A stretch of DNA of 64,000 nt from Spirulina sp. CCY15215 (lineage in GTDB: Bacteria > Cyanobacteriota > Cyanobacteriia > Cyanobacteriales > Spirulinaceae): contig NZ_JACSWA010000621.1 in the NCBI RefSeq assembly GCF_016888125.1, positions 1 to 64,000 on the forward strand. The letters are read 5' to 3'. Made by a program: the position numbers and the translations under genes. Below are positions 38,561-47,063 of this stretch, one piece after another (within the stretch, counting starts at the first letter, position 1; every line of letters starts with the position of its first letter). The notes under the pieces were generated by a model. The model was not told where the DNA came from. It made no database searches and saw only the letters and a program-made list of their open reading frames with translations.

Positions 38561-38935
38561 CTAATCCGCCACAAATTTTAATGCGCGATCGCTATTTTGT
38601 GCCTTTTGACATAAATTCAATAAATCCTCAAAGAATTTCTGAATCTCCTGAATTTCTATTTGTTCAGCTTCAATTTCCGTAACTTTAATATCTTTTAAAA
38701 GTGATTTGAGATACTCAATATCTTTTAATAAAAGAGCCACTTCAATCGGAGATAAAAGAGCATCACCTTCTTGGCCATAGTAATATTGCCAAAGTTGTGC
38801 TAGAATTTGAAATTCGTGTTGATGTTGTTCTGTAATATATTGATATGTAGCCAGCCAAATTTGTTCTGGTAGTCCACAATACCCTAATTCTTTGAGAAGG
38901 TTGCCTTGCAGATCGCAAATGTAAATATCCCGCAT
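38561..38935 (-). CDS. Small acidic hypothetical protein, possible immunity partner
   Basis: 124 residues, no signal peptide, very acidic (for example VTEIEAEQIEIQEIQKFFEDLL) and mostly helical. I do not recognise a family. It starts 17 bases after the stop of the secreted Cys-rich protein and is surely in the same transcript. A small, acidic, cytoplasmic protein directly behind a candidate secreted nuclease is what an immunity gene would look like, but this rests only on position and charge. A strong hairpin terminates the unit downstream. Confidence 0.65.
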   Translation of the reverse strand: MRDIYICDLQGNLLKELGYCGLPEQIWLATYQYITEQHQHEFQILAQLWQYYYGQEGDALLSPIEVALLLKDIEYLKSLLKDIKVTEIEAEQIEIQEIQKFFEDLLNLCQKAQNSDRALKFVAD

Positions 38936-38952
38936 TCTTCCTCTTTTTTAAT

Positions 38953-39465
38953 TTATTGACCAGGGAACTGAGTAACAACGATATTGCCGTTAGTGTCGTA
39001 GATAACACTTCCGGTTCTTGTTAGATTACAACTATTATTTCTGCTTGTTCCTATATTACCGTTGAGAGTCGCTACAGCTTTGATGCGACCATTATTTTGA
39101 TGTTTTTCAACGCAAGTATTAGAGTTTTTAATTGCATTACAAAACTTTCGCATATTAGCTTCACTGCCACAATAACTAGGAATAAAAATACTCTTATTGT
39201 CATTAACACAACTGGCATTACAATGGCGATCGCGGATATGCCGGAAAGCTAAATTAGTACAGTCAATGCTAGGACAACCTCCCGCAGCATACAAATTAGG
39301 AGAGGAAGAGATAGGAGTGTAGGTAAGAGCAGAATTTGTAGGAGTGTAGAGGAGAGAAGAGTCATGGGTTGGAGAAGAATGTACCCTCAAACCAATGGCG
39401 ATCGCAATAGTCAGCATTGCTAAAGTAAATTTGATTAAAAATGAAACAATATTTTTTTTGTTCAT
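38953..39465 (-). CDS. Small secreted Cys-rich protein, possible nuclease toxin
   Basis: 170 residues. Signal peptide about 1-30 (KFTLAMLTIAIAIGLRV), a Ser/Thr/Pro linker, then a compact domain of about 105 residues with eight cysteines. The domain opens with FRHIRDRHC and closes with TGSVIYDTNGNIVVTQFP. A leading H-x4-H-like element and a final VIYD..GNIVT.FP strand are the layout of BECR-fold RNase toxins (barnase/EndoU/colicin E5-D/RelE-like) as I know them, but the match is only by motif shape. The ATG overlaps the stop of the DUF29 gene by one base and has a GGAG site. The protein would act outside the cytoplasm. Confidence 0.75.
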   Translation of the reverse strand: MNKKNIVSFLIKFTLAMLTIAIAIGLRVHSSPTHDSSLLYTPTNSALTYTPISSSPNLYAAGGCPSIDCTNLAFRHIRDRHCNASCVNDNKSIFIPSYCGSEANMRKFCNAIKNSNTCVEKHQNNGRIKAVATLNGNIGTSRNNSCNLTRTGSVIYDTNGNIVVTQFPGQ

Positions 39466-39929
39466 TACTTTTCTCCTTGGGATAAAAAATCAGAATTTAA
39501 AACTTCTTCAGAGGTAAAAGGAAATTTATGAGGAAATATTTCGATCGCCAATCCTGTTTCCTCTGCTGCATCTTCGCGTGCATAATCATAACATTCTCTC
39601 AATATCTCTAAATAGAGTGGTTTAAGACTGGGACTATCAGTTAAAAGAAAAGTAATTTGGCGACGTTGTTCGCGAATTGTACTCAACCAACTTTTTGAAC
39701 GTTTGTCTTCTTGATATTTACATTTCAGTAAATGAACCAACAAAACAATTAAACGACTTTTTAGTTCTCGTTTTTCAGAACGTCCCATGCTTGCTAATTC
39801 TTCAATTAAATTATGGCGATCGAGTGCGTTCCATTCATTAGTTTTTAATTGTCGAATAGTTTCCTGCAACCATAACTGAAAATCGCGATCGTAAAGTGTT
39901 GAAGTAGATATTTCTGAAACCTGCATCAT
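39465..39929 (-). CDS. DUF29 domain protein
   Basis: 154 residues from the ATG at 39929 (a second ATG follows directly); the upstream open frame is not family-like. The DUF29 pattern is evident: YDRDFQLWLQETIRQLKTNEWNALDRHNLIEELASMG, then LLVHLLKCKYQ, W.STIREQRR and the C-terminal YDYAREDAAEETGL. DUF29 proteins are very common in cyanobacteria in many copies and have no proven role. The stop overlaps the next start by one base (TAATG), so this is the first gene of a coupled three-gene unit with the secreted protein and the acidic protein. Confidence 0.92.
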   Translation of the reverse strand: MMQVSEISTSTLYDRDFQLWLQETIRQLKTNEWNALDRHNLIEELASMGRSEKRELKSRLIVLLVHLLKCKYQEDKRSKSWLSTIREQRRQITFLLTDSPSLKPLYLEILRECYDYAREDAAEETGLAIEIFPHKFPFTSEEVLNSDFLSQGEK

Positions 39930-40023
39930 TTCACAATATGAACTACGAGAATTGTAACAAAAAAAGATGAGGATGGTCAACCCAACCCCCATCTTTTGTA
40001 CTTAACTCTTCGCAAGCTAGTCT

Positions 40024-41325
40024 TTACAAATCTGCCATTACTTTCTGGGCTGCTTCTAAGGTTTTATCGATGTCTTCATCAGTATGAGCTAAAGAAGTAA
40101 ATCCCGCTTCAAATTGAGAAGGAGCAAGATAAATTCCCTGTTCCAACATCCCACGATGATAGCGAGCAAATTTCGCCAGATCCGACTTTTTGGCATCATC
40201 GTAATTGTGGACAGGATCTCCCCCGAAAAAGAGGCCAAACATTCCACTAATATGACCGCCAGAAGTTGCGTGACCCGTCTCTTTAGCAATTTTTTGCAAA
40301 CCTGTAATTAATTTTTTGGTGACGCGATCGAGATGTTCGTAACTACCAGGTTTTTGCAATAATTTCAAAGTTTCGATCCCCGCAGTCATCGCTAAAGGGT
40401 TCCCAGAAAGTGTTCCCGCTTGATACATGGGACCAGCAGGAGCAACCATTGCCATAATATCCTTACGACCACCATAAGCTCCAACGGGAAGACCCCCACC
40501 AATCACTTTCCCTAAAGTTGTCAGATCGGGAGTTACGCCAAACTTCTCTTGTGCGCCACCGTAAGCGATGCGAAATCCTGTCATGACCTCATCAAACATT
40601 AATAATGCGCCATTTTCTTGCGTAATCACGCGCAATCCTTCCAAAAATCCGGCATCGGGAGGAATAAAGCCAGAATTGCCCACCACAGGCTCGAGAATAA
40701 CACCAGCTATTTCCTCGGGATTGTCTGCAAATAGCTTTTTAACGGCTTCTAAATCATTGTAGGGAGCGTTGAGGGTATCGCTGGCGGTTGTTTTGGGAAC
40801 TCCAGGAGAATCCGGTAAACCTAATGTTGCCACCCCGGAGCCTGCTTTAACCAAGAACATATCGGCGTGACCGTGATAGCAGCCTTCAAACTTAATCACT
40901 TTATTGCGTCCGGTAAAGGCTCGCATCAAGCGCAACACGGACATACAGGCTTCTGTACCTGAATTGACAAAACGAACCATATCAATGCTGGGAACAGCAT
41001 CAATGACCATTTCCGCTAGGATATTTTCTAGGGTGCAAGGAGCGCCAAAACTGGTTCCTTTGTCTAAGGCAGCTTTTAATGCTTTAATCACGTCAGGATG
41101 GGCATGACCGCAAATAGCGGGACCCCAAGTGCCGACATAATCAGTATATTGGTTGCCATCAATATCCCAAATTTGGGAGCCGTTGACGCGATCGAAGACG
41201 ATGGGTTGGCCGCCAACGGACTTAAATGCTCTCACGGGAGAACTGACTCCTCCAGGCATCAATTTTTGAGCAGCCGTAAAAATCTCTTCGGATTTACTGG
41301 TATTCAAAGATGTAGTTGCTACCAA
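40024..41325 (-). CDS. hemL: Glutamate-1-semialdehyde 2,1-aminomutase
   Basis: 433 residues from a TTG at 41325 with a perfect AAGGAG site seven bases before it. The length equals that of other cyanobacterial HemL proteins, and the upstream frame has no likeness. It makes 5-aminolevulinate for haem and chlorophyll. Motifs: [18 protein letters not shown] opening, [39 protein letters not shown], and the PLP lysine in [17 protein letters not shown]. The GxxGxG and phosphate-binding parts are intact. It is a stand-alone gene with its own promoter space. Confidence 0.97.
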   Translation of the reverse strand: MVATTSLNTSKSEEIFTAAQKLMPGGVSSPVRAFKSVGGQPIVFDRVNGSQIWDIDGNQYTDYVGTWGPAICGHAHPDVIKALKAALDKGTSFGAPCTLENILAEMVIDAVPSIDMVRFVNSGTEACMSVLRLMRAFTGRNKVIKFEGCYHGHADMFLVKAGSGVATLGLPDSPGVPKTTASDTLNAPYNDLEAVKKLFADNPEEIAGVILEPVVGNSGFIPPDAGFLEGLRVITQENGALLMFDEVMTGFRIAYGGAQEKFGVTPDLTTLGKVIGGGLPVGAYGGRKDIMAMVAPAGPMYQAGTLSGNPLAMTAGIETLKLLQKPGSYEHLDRVTKKLITGLQKIAKETGHATSGGHISGMFGLFFGGDPVHNYDDAKKSDLAKFARYHRGMLEQGIYLAPSQFEAGFTSLAHTDEDIDKTLEAAQKVMADL

Positions 41326-41498
41326 AATTTTCTCCTTCTTTGTAATTGAATCTTGTTTTGCGCGATCGCCATGTTTGCCTTGAGAGGCAAGGGAATGAGA
41401 ATAAGGGGACGATCGGCAAAAATATACGCTGCGATCGCGTTTGCCCGTTACAGGTTGCCAATTCCCTTTAAACTTTGAGATAGGCGACATTTTAACAG

Positions 41499-41520
41499 TT
41501 ATCCGTTATCCGTTATCCGT
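41499..41520. repeat. Three tandem heptamers (TTATCCG)
   Basis: TTATCCG is repeated three times without interruption in the 239-bp gap between hemL and tsaB. It is a further member of the seven-base intergenic repeats in this window. I see nothing else definite in that gap except the promoters of the two divergent genes. Confidence 0.85.
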
Positions 41521-41564
41521 TTTCAGTTGTTCCCGACTCTCTATCTCCTACTCCTCACTCCCTG

Positions 41565-42209
41565 ATGCTCTTCGATTCTCCTCAAACTTACGCTCTCGCG
41601 CTGCATACCACCAGTTCTCAATTGGGATTGGCGATCGATAATTTTTCGGGAGATTCGCGCGATCGCCTTTGGAACCTACAGCGAGAGTTATCTACTCACT
41701 TGCATTCCCATCTAGCAGACTTTATTCAACCCCAAACATGGGCGGATCTGGCTTTTCTCGCCGTCGCTAAGGGTCCTGGCAGCTTTACCAGTACCCGTAT
41801 TGGGCTAGTAACGGCACGTACCCTCGCCCAGCAACTCGATCGCCCTTTATTTGCTATTTCTTCTCTAGCGGGGTTTGCTTGGTCGCAAAAGGAGTTATTT
41901 CAGCCAGGCGATCGTATTATGGTTGAATATCCTGGCAAACGCGAAGCAATTTTTAGTGCAATTTATCAATTTATCTCCGATCGAGATGGGTTCGAGACAA
42001 TTCTGCCCGATGGGGTTATGACTTTGGAACAGTGGCAGAAAAAACAACAAGATTTAGACTCTTCCGCAATTCTCCTTCAAGTCCCGTTAGATTTAGGGCA
42101 AACTGCCAACAGCATTTTAGAATTAGCTGCCCTTGCCTGGAAACAAGGCGATCGCCCCCATTGGTCCCAAGCACTCCCCTTTTACGGACAACACCCTGTT
42201 AATAGTTGA
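41565..42209 (+). CDS. tsaB: tRNA threonylcarbamoyladenosine biosynthesis protein TsaB
   Basis: 214 residues, ASKHA fold. Family marks: YALALHTTSSQLGLAID opening, HLHSHLADFIQPQTWADLAFLAVAKGPGSFTSTRIGLVTARTLAQQL in outline, and PLFAISSLAGFAW. TsaB forms a complex with TsaD and TsaE that makes t6A at position 37 of ANN-reading tRNAs. It keeps the usual cyanobacterial length (about 210). A heptamer repeat array starts just before its stop codon and follows it into the intergenic region. Confidence 0.93.
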   Translation: MLFDSPQTYALALHTTSSQLGLAIDNFSGDSRDRLWNLQRELSTHLHSHLADFIQPQTWADLAFLAVAKGPGSFTSTRIGLVTARTLAQQLDRPLFAISSLAGFAWSQKELFQPGDRIMVEYPGKREAIFSAIYQFISDRDGFETILPDGVMTLEQWQKKQQDLDSSAILLQVPLDLGQTANSILELAALAWKQGDRPHWSQALPFYGQHPVNS

Positions 42210-42314
42210 TAGTTGATAGGTAAGTAGTTGATAGTTGATAGTTGATAGTTGATAGCGGGGAAGTTAGTTGATAGTTGATAGCGGGGAAGTTAGTTGATAG
42301 TTGATAGTTGATAG
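42201..42314. repeat. Heptanucleotide tandem repeat array (TTGATAG type)
   Basis: About a dozen TTGATAG units are interrupted by GCGGGGAAGTTAG spacers and one GTAAG. This is the reverse complement of the CTATCAA array at 30,827-31,038, including the CCCCGC spacer. The first copies overlap the last codons of tsaB, so they supply its end. It then fills the gap to the LuxR-type response regulator that converges from the right. Confidence 0.95.
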
Positions 42315-42330
42315 CGATGCACTGAGTTTG

Positions 42331-42978
42331 TCAGGCTTGATTGCTTTCGATCGCCCATCGCGCTAACTCCGTGCGATTTTTGAGTTGGGTTTTGTGTAAC
42401 ATATTAGAAACATGACTTTCAACGGTTCGCTGACTAACGTTGAGTTGGTCAGCAATATCCTTATTTTTCATGCCTTGGGCAACTAACTGCACAACATTCA
42501 TTTCTCTGTCTGTGAGTTCGACTCCTTCGGGAACATGAAGAGTCATCGTCATATCAATGCCTTTTTTAGAAATATCTCGGTAGCGATCGACTTGACTGAG
42601 AGATGATTTGACCTGAGCCACCAATTCTTCTGGTTCAAAGGGTTTGACCATGTAGATATCGGCTCCTTTACTTAGGCCCTTGACGCGATCGCTACTTTGT
42701 CCTTTAGCAGAGAGAAAAAGAAAAGGAATCCAATTGAGTTTGGCATTTTCTTTCACCTTTTCCACAAACGTATAACCGTCCATTTCTGGCATCATGACAT
42801 CACAGATAATCATGTCGGGAGTGTTCGTTTCCAGAATTTCTAAGGCTTCTTGACCATTTTCGGCAGCGATGACTTCATAGCCTTTCCATTCCAGATAATC
42901 CTTAACTAAAAGAATTAAATTGGGATCGTCATCCACCAACAGTAGTTTTTTGTTCTCTTTTTGAGGGGTTTCTTTCAT
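42331..42978 (-). CDS. LuxR/NarL-family response regulator
   Basis: 215 residues from the ATG at 42978 (an ATG four codons earlier is also possible). Receiver domain: LLLVDDDPN acidic pair, phospho-acceptor aspartate in IICDVMMPEMDG (Asp64 if counted from the upstream ATG), conserved Ser/Ala of FLSAKG and Lys in YMVKPFEPEEL. C-terminal GerE/LuxR HTH: LTDREMNVVQLVAQGMKNKDIADQLNVSQRTVESHVSNML. It is a DNA-binding regulator of the type called Ycf29 or NarL-like in cyanobacteria; the precise orthologue is uncertain. No kinase gene is next to it. Confidence 0.93.
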   Translation of the reverse strand: MKETPQKENKKLLLVDDDPNLILLVKDYLEWKGYEVIAAENGQEALEILETNTPDMIICDVMMPEMDGYTFVEKVKENAKLNWIPFLFLSAKGQSSDRVKGLSKGADIYMVKPFEPEELVAQVKSSLSQVDRYRDISKKGIDMTMTLHVPEGVELTDREMNVVQLVAQGMKNKDIADQLNVSQRTVESHVSNMLHKTQLKNRTELARWAIESNQA

Positions 42979-43158
42979 AGCATTAAACAACGCTTTTGAG
43001 GTGTACGGTTCTTCAGTTTCAATGTACTTTATCCAGTGCGGTTCGCATAATTGCTTGAATCGTTTATATTATAGGACTAACACATTAAATGAGTGAAAAT
43101 AAGACATTACAAAGAATTTACAATCGAATCGTTTTTTTGTCATCCGTTAATTCTCTAA

Positions 43159-44142
43159 CTACTGCACGAGTTGCACTGTACTGTAACAATAACGCTTAAG
43201 CACCGTTTCCAGGGCAAAATAAGCGGGTTTGGGCTGCAATTCTCGGTCAAAGGTACAAGGGGTGGAGTTGCGATCGCCCTCTGGGGGTTTGTAAAAGGCA
43301 TGGCAATCGCTCAACCCCCAAAGATTAAAACTTTTACAGCCAGAAGTGAGAGCCACATCAAGAACTTTAGCATAGGCTTTCCCTTGTAAGGCGTACTTTG
43401 CTTGTAAGGGTAGGTTTTGGGCGGGAGGATAAATAGGAATAGAAACTTCGCTAATGTGAACCGCAACCCCGAGGCTTTGCAGTTGTCGGATTAGGTTGGG
43501 AAGTCTCCATTTGGCAATCCCTAGGGTTCTAAAAACTTCGTTATGCACCTGCAAACCCACACCGTGAATGGGGATGCTATTCTCTTTCATTTCTTTAACC
43601 ATTTGCGCGATCGCTTTCCATCGCGTCGGGGTGTGGAGGCGATAATCGAGGTAAATGAGATGAGCATGGCGATCGGCTTCGTGCGCCCATTGAAAGCATT
43701 TGGGGATAAAATTTTCGATCTGACTCCAGATAGATTTGCGAATTTTGCCATTGTCGGCGATCGCTTCGTTGACCACATCCCAAGCAGTGCAGACATCTTT
43801 ATAGCGATCGACGGTGGTGAAAATGTAATCTCGCAGGACGTTTTCAAGTTCCAGCTTTGTGAGTTTTCGTAACCAAGAAGCACTACTTAAATGCCAGCAG
43901 AGGCAATGTCCGCGCAAGGTCAGATTGTGAGTACGGGCAAATTCGGCAAGGCGATCGGCTTTGGCAAAGTCGTAATCCTGGGGAGAATGGCGAATAGAAT
44001 AGAATTTCATCTCCCATTCGGGAACAAGAAAGTCGAATTCGCGAGGGAGAATGGTATGGAGAGGGGATGTTTCGTCAAGGAGGATTTTGTGGTTGACGGC
44101 GGTGCCAAATTTGAAGTTAGGAAGGTAGTTTTTGAGCGGCAT
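43159..44142 (-). CDS. Endo-1,4-beta-xylanase-like glycoside hydrolase (GH10)
   Basis: 327 residues, a whole GH10 domain with nothing else. Acid/base Glu126 lies in WDVVNEAI, and the nucleophile Glu232 lies in VAVHISEVSIPI, where the usual TELD is replaced by SEVS. Substrate-cleft marks are RGHCLCWHLSSASWL (usually GHTLVWH) and FNLWGLSDCHAF. No signal peptide is visible, so it may be cytoplasmic or exported in another way. The motif changes could mean altered specificity, for example for cell-wall or storage beta-glycans rather than plant xylan. It is divergent from an SGNH hydrolase with only 79 bp between the starts. Confidence 0.85.
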   Translation of the reverse strand: MPLKNYLPNFKFGTAVNHKILLDETSPLHTILPREFDFLVPEWEMKFYSIRHSPQDYDFAKADRLAEFARTHNLTLRGHCLCWHLSSASWLRKLTKLELENVLRDYIFTTVDRYKDVCTAWDVVNEAIADNGKIRKSIWSQIENFIPKCFQWAHEADRHAHLIYLDYRLHTPTRWKAIAQMVKEMKENSIPIHGVGLQVHNEVFRTLGIAKWRLPNLIRQLQSLGVAVHISEVSIPIYPPAQNLPLQAKYALQGKAYAKVLDVALTSGCKSFNLWGLSDCHAFYKPPEGDRNSTPCTFDRELQPKPAYFALETVLKRYCYSTVQLVQ

Positions 44143-44221
44143 GATGCGATCGTGTGGGTTGGAATTGAATTTTTGCTATGATTATTTAGCTTGATAATAC
44201 TAAATAATATAATACTGGAAT

Positions 44222-44959
44222 ATGCTCGGTCATTCTTGGGAAAAACGTATTATTCGTAAAGGTGAACATTGGTGGAAGCACGCTAGAGAGAATTTTGAGT
44301 TTTCTCAGAAATTTTATTCCTTCGATCCTCAACAACATCGTTACGCTTTGATTGGCGATAGCAATGCCAATATTCCCGAACTTTCCGCCTTTAGCCAATA
44401 TTTCTGTTGGTCCGTATCGGGATGTCCAGTCAATGAGATATGGTTGAAGCGATATCTCGATTTTCTCAGTCCTCGCACGGAGATTATCTATTGGTGTTGT
44501 TCATCGGAACTCAATAATATTCGCATTCTCGATCGCTTGCGTTCTTGCTTGCATTATCCTCCTGAAAAGCGGTTTTGGACTTATGCTATCTGGCAGAGAT
44601 ATTGTTATAAAGCCAAGTATTATCAAACCATTAACCAACAAGATCGAGAACTATTGTTAAGCAATTATTTGGAAATGGTGAATTGGATTCTTAATACTTA
44701 TCCCAATGTAATTTTAGTCCCACATTTATTATTAGCACTACAGAAAAAATTACCGGATTGGCTCAATCTACCGCCGACTTATCATTACTTGCAAGAACAA
44801 CATCCCTCGAGAATAGCAGGTTTTGAAACAATAGATCGTTGCGAAAAAGAAGGATGGTGTATTGATGAGATTGGACATTTGAATGTGAAGGGATATCGTG
44901 CTTTAGCCCAAAAATTAGAGGAAGGGCGATCTTCACATCAGAACGATATTCAAAACTAA
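44222..44959 (+). CDS. SGNH/GDSL-type hydrolase
   Basis: 245 residues. The catalytic parts fit SGNH: block I is YALIGDSNANIPEL with candidate nucleophile Ser47, and block V is IDEIGHLNVKGYRALAQKL with the Asp-x2-His pair. The oxyanion Gly/Asn blocks II and III are less clear; ISPR-like and CCSSELNNIR segments occupy the expected place. Such enzymes often deacetylate polysaccharides. The pairing with a divergent GH10 glycosidase, sharing one 79-bp promoter region, supports action on an acetylated beta-glycan; this is inference. No signal peptide. Confidence 0.65.
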   Translation: MLGHSWEKRIIRKGEHWWKHARENFEFSQKFYSFDPQQHRYALIGDSNANIPELSAFSQYFCWSVSGCPVNEIWLKRYLDFLSPRTEIIYWCCSSELNNIRILDRLRSCLHYPPEKRFWTYAIWQRYCYKAKYYQTINQQDRELLLSNYLEMVNWILNTYPNVILVPHLLLALQKKLPDWLNLPPTYHYLQEQHPSRIAGFETIDRCEKEGWCIDEIGHLNVKGYRALAQKLEEGRSSHQNDIQN

Positions 44960-45248
44960 CAACCTGCTCCAGCATACCAAAGTAGAGAGCCTAATTCTGG
45001 CGATCGCCATATTTCCATTAATCTCTGTCCAAAGACGAAAATCCACATGAGTGCCATAGTTTCCACCTGTTCCCCCCATTATAGTTGAATTTAAGGTCTT
45101 TAGATTTTAGGATAACTCGATTTCCATAGCCTCCAGCCCAACCAGCAAAAATAACATCTCCTCTGTACCAATTCTTAACATCAGTTTTAGCAAAAGCCTC
45201 AATGCGCTGTTGTTCAAGTTCTTTAATATTGTCTATTGCTGTTGTTCT
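44958..45248 (-). pseudogene. Frameshifted remnant of an unrecognised gene
   Basis: In the 340-bp gap before the LRR genes the minus strand reads, without a start codon, as a plausible protein fragment (ELEQQRIEAFAKTDVKNWYR, then GDVIFAGWAGGYGNRVILKS, then KDLKFNYNGG). At a run of six G residues (about 45,072) the frame is lost. A shift of one continues as GTGGNYGTHVDFRLWTEING, and a further shift gives RSPELGSLLWYAGAGC and a stop at 44,958. Three consistent pieces in order suggest a decayed gene. The parent family is unknown to me. Everything here is read directly from the sequence; the idea of decay is inference. Confidence 0.55.
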
Positions 45249-45301
45249 CTATTGTAATAATCCGATCTAAAATAGGAAAAGCTCAATAGCAAAATAGAAA
45301 A

Positions 45302-46336
45302 ATGAAGAAACCTGAATCTAGTGGCTGGAAAATCTTTCTTGCTCTTATCCTTGGAATCATGGGAAGTCAACTTAGTATTGCTACAAGTCAAGCCAACCCG
45401 AATTATACGAGTTTTAAAGAATTATGTTTGGCAAAGGAGAGTTTACCAGAAGAAACTCGCCATACGGTAGCACTGTTACTAAAGAAAGTAGAAACAGACG
45501 ATTGTGATGAAGCTGATTGGAGAGTATCACGTCTGACTTTATTATCATGGAGTGGTAAGAATATTACTGATATTAGTCCTTTGCGATATTTAGTAAATCT
45601 TACTAGACTTAACTTAAGCGGTAACAATATTAGTAATATTAATTCTTTACAATATCTAACAAGACTAAGTAAAGTAGATGTGTCTCGTAATAAAATTGAT
45701 AATATTGAACCACTCAAATATCTTATTTTTCTTACCGAAATTGAGCTACATTATAACCAAATTAATGATTTGACCCCCTTATCTAAATTAAAAGAATTGA
45801 CAATTGTTAATTTAGGTTCAAATAAAATTAGTGATTTAACTCCTCTTTCTAACTTAATTAATTTTGAGTATCTTGACTTAAGCAATAATCAAATTAATGA
45901 GCTATCACCTCTTTCAACTCTGAACAATCTTACAGATCTCGACCTAAATAATAATCAAATTGATGATTTGAAACCCATCTCTAACTTGAATTCTCTTTAT
46001 ACACTCTATGTAACAGATAATCAAATTAATGATTTAACTCCTCTTGCCTCTCTTACTCAACTAACATCTCTCAGCTTATCAAGAAATAAAATTATTAATT
46101 TAGTTCCTTTAACTAACTTATCTCAAATGCTTTTTTTAGATTTAGATAATAATCTGATTCGCGATATCAGTCCTTTAACAAACCTTTCTAATCTTCGAGA
46201 ACTCAATCTAGAAAATAACCAGATTGAGGATGCGACTCCTTTGGCAAATCTAAAAACTATAGCTAGTCTTTGTTTGGAGGGAAATTCCTTGCATCTAACC
46301 TCTGCACCTCTTCAGTTTTCTGACTGTATCTACTAA
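45302..46336 (+). CDS. Secreted leucine-rich-repeat protein (copy 1)
   Basis: 344 residues. Signal peptide about 1-30 (WKIFLALILGIMGSQLSIATSQA), then a cap segment YTSFKELCLAKESLPEETRHTV with two cysteines. About eleven 22-residue repeats of the pattern NQINDLTPLSKLKELTIVNL, the SDS22/internalin type, follow. A C-terminal cap ends in SLCLEGNSLHLTSAPLQFSDC. Such proteins bind other proteins outside the cytoplasm. The next gene is a shorter paralogue with the same signal peptide and caps, so the pair arose by tandem duplication. Partner unknown. Confidence 0.92.
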   Translation: MKKPESSGWKIFLALILGIMGSQLSIATSQANPNYTSFKELCLAKESLPEETRHTVALLLKKVETDDCDEADWRVSRLTLLSWSGKNITDISPLRYLVNLTRLNLSGNNISNINSLQYLTRLSKVDVSRNKIDNIEPLKYLIFLTEIELHYNQINDLTPLSKLKELTIVNLGSNKISDLTPLSNLINFEYLDLSNNQINELSPLSTLNNLTDLDLNNNQIDDLKPISNLNSLYTLYVTDNQINDLTPLASLTQLTSLSLSRNKIINLVPLTNLSQMLFLDLDNNLIRDISPLTNLSNLRELNLENNQIEDATPLANLKTIASLCLEGNSLHLTSAPLQFSDCIY

Positions 46337-46472
46337 TCTTCAAGTTAATCTAAATACAGAATAGCAAAAATCTTAGCTATTAGAAAATTTGCTCCTCTTT
46401 CCCAAGCAACTCCAAGTCCACAATTTTACCTTCTAAAATTGATAGAATGAGAAAGGTTAGAACGTTAGAAAA

Positions 46473-47063
46473 ATGAAAAAAACGAACTTTAGAAACTGGA
46501 AAATTGGACTGGCTCTCATTCTCGGAGCGATCGGCAGTCAATTGGGGATTGCTGCAAGTCACGCGAACCTAAATTATACGAGTTTCCGGCAATGGTGCGA
46601 GGCTAAGGAAAGTTTGCCCGAAGAAACTCGGTATACAGTAGAAGTATTACTTAAATCCATAAGAACGGAGGATTGTTATGATGCCAATATTAAACTATCG
46701 ATTTTAAACAATCTTCTGGGGCTTAGTCTTCTTGACAATCAAGTTAGTGACTTAACTCCCTTAGCTTCTCTCATACAGTTGGACAGTCTCGATCTCAGTA
46801 ACAACCAAATCGAAGACGTTTCTCTTTTGGCTAATATGTCTCGACTTCAGTTTTTAGAGTTGCAAGACAATCGCATTCAAGATGTCAGTCCCTTAGCTCA
46901 ATTAGTTGATATCAGAATAATCAATTTAGATGACAATCAAATTCAAGATGCCACTTCTTTAGGGGTTTTTCAGAACAGAGAAAGTGTTTGTTTAAGAGGA
47001 AATCCTCTCACTCCCACTTCCGCTTCTCTTCAATTTTCCTGTGGAGAGCTATACGAACATTAA
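46473..47063 (+). CDS. Secreted leucine-rich-repeat protein (copy 2, shorter)
   Basis: 196 residues, paralogue of the preceding gene. The signal peptide (WKIGLALILGAIGSQLGIAA) and the cap YTSFRQWCEAKESLPEETRYTV are nearly the same, and the C-terminal cap (SVCLRGNPLTPTSASLQFSC) too. Only about five LRR units remain, so the repeat region has shrunk or the first copy has grown. The last 15 bases overlap the 3' end of a convergent membrane-protein gene. Role unknown; probably exported. Confidence 0.9.
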   Translation: MKKTNFRNWKIGLALILGAIGSQLGIAASHANLNYTSFRQWCEAKESLPEETRYTVEVLLKSIRTEDCYDANIKLSILNNLLGLSLLDNQVSDLTPLASLIQLDSLDLSNNQIEDVSLLANMSRLQFLELQDNRIQDVSPLAQLVDIRIINLDDNQIQDATSLGVFQNRESVCLRGNPLTPTSASLQFSCGELYEH

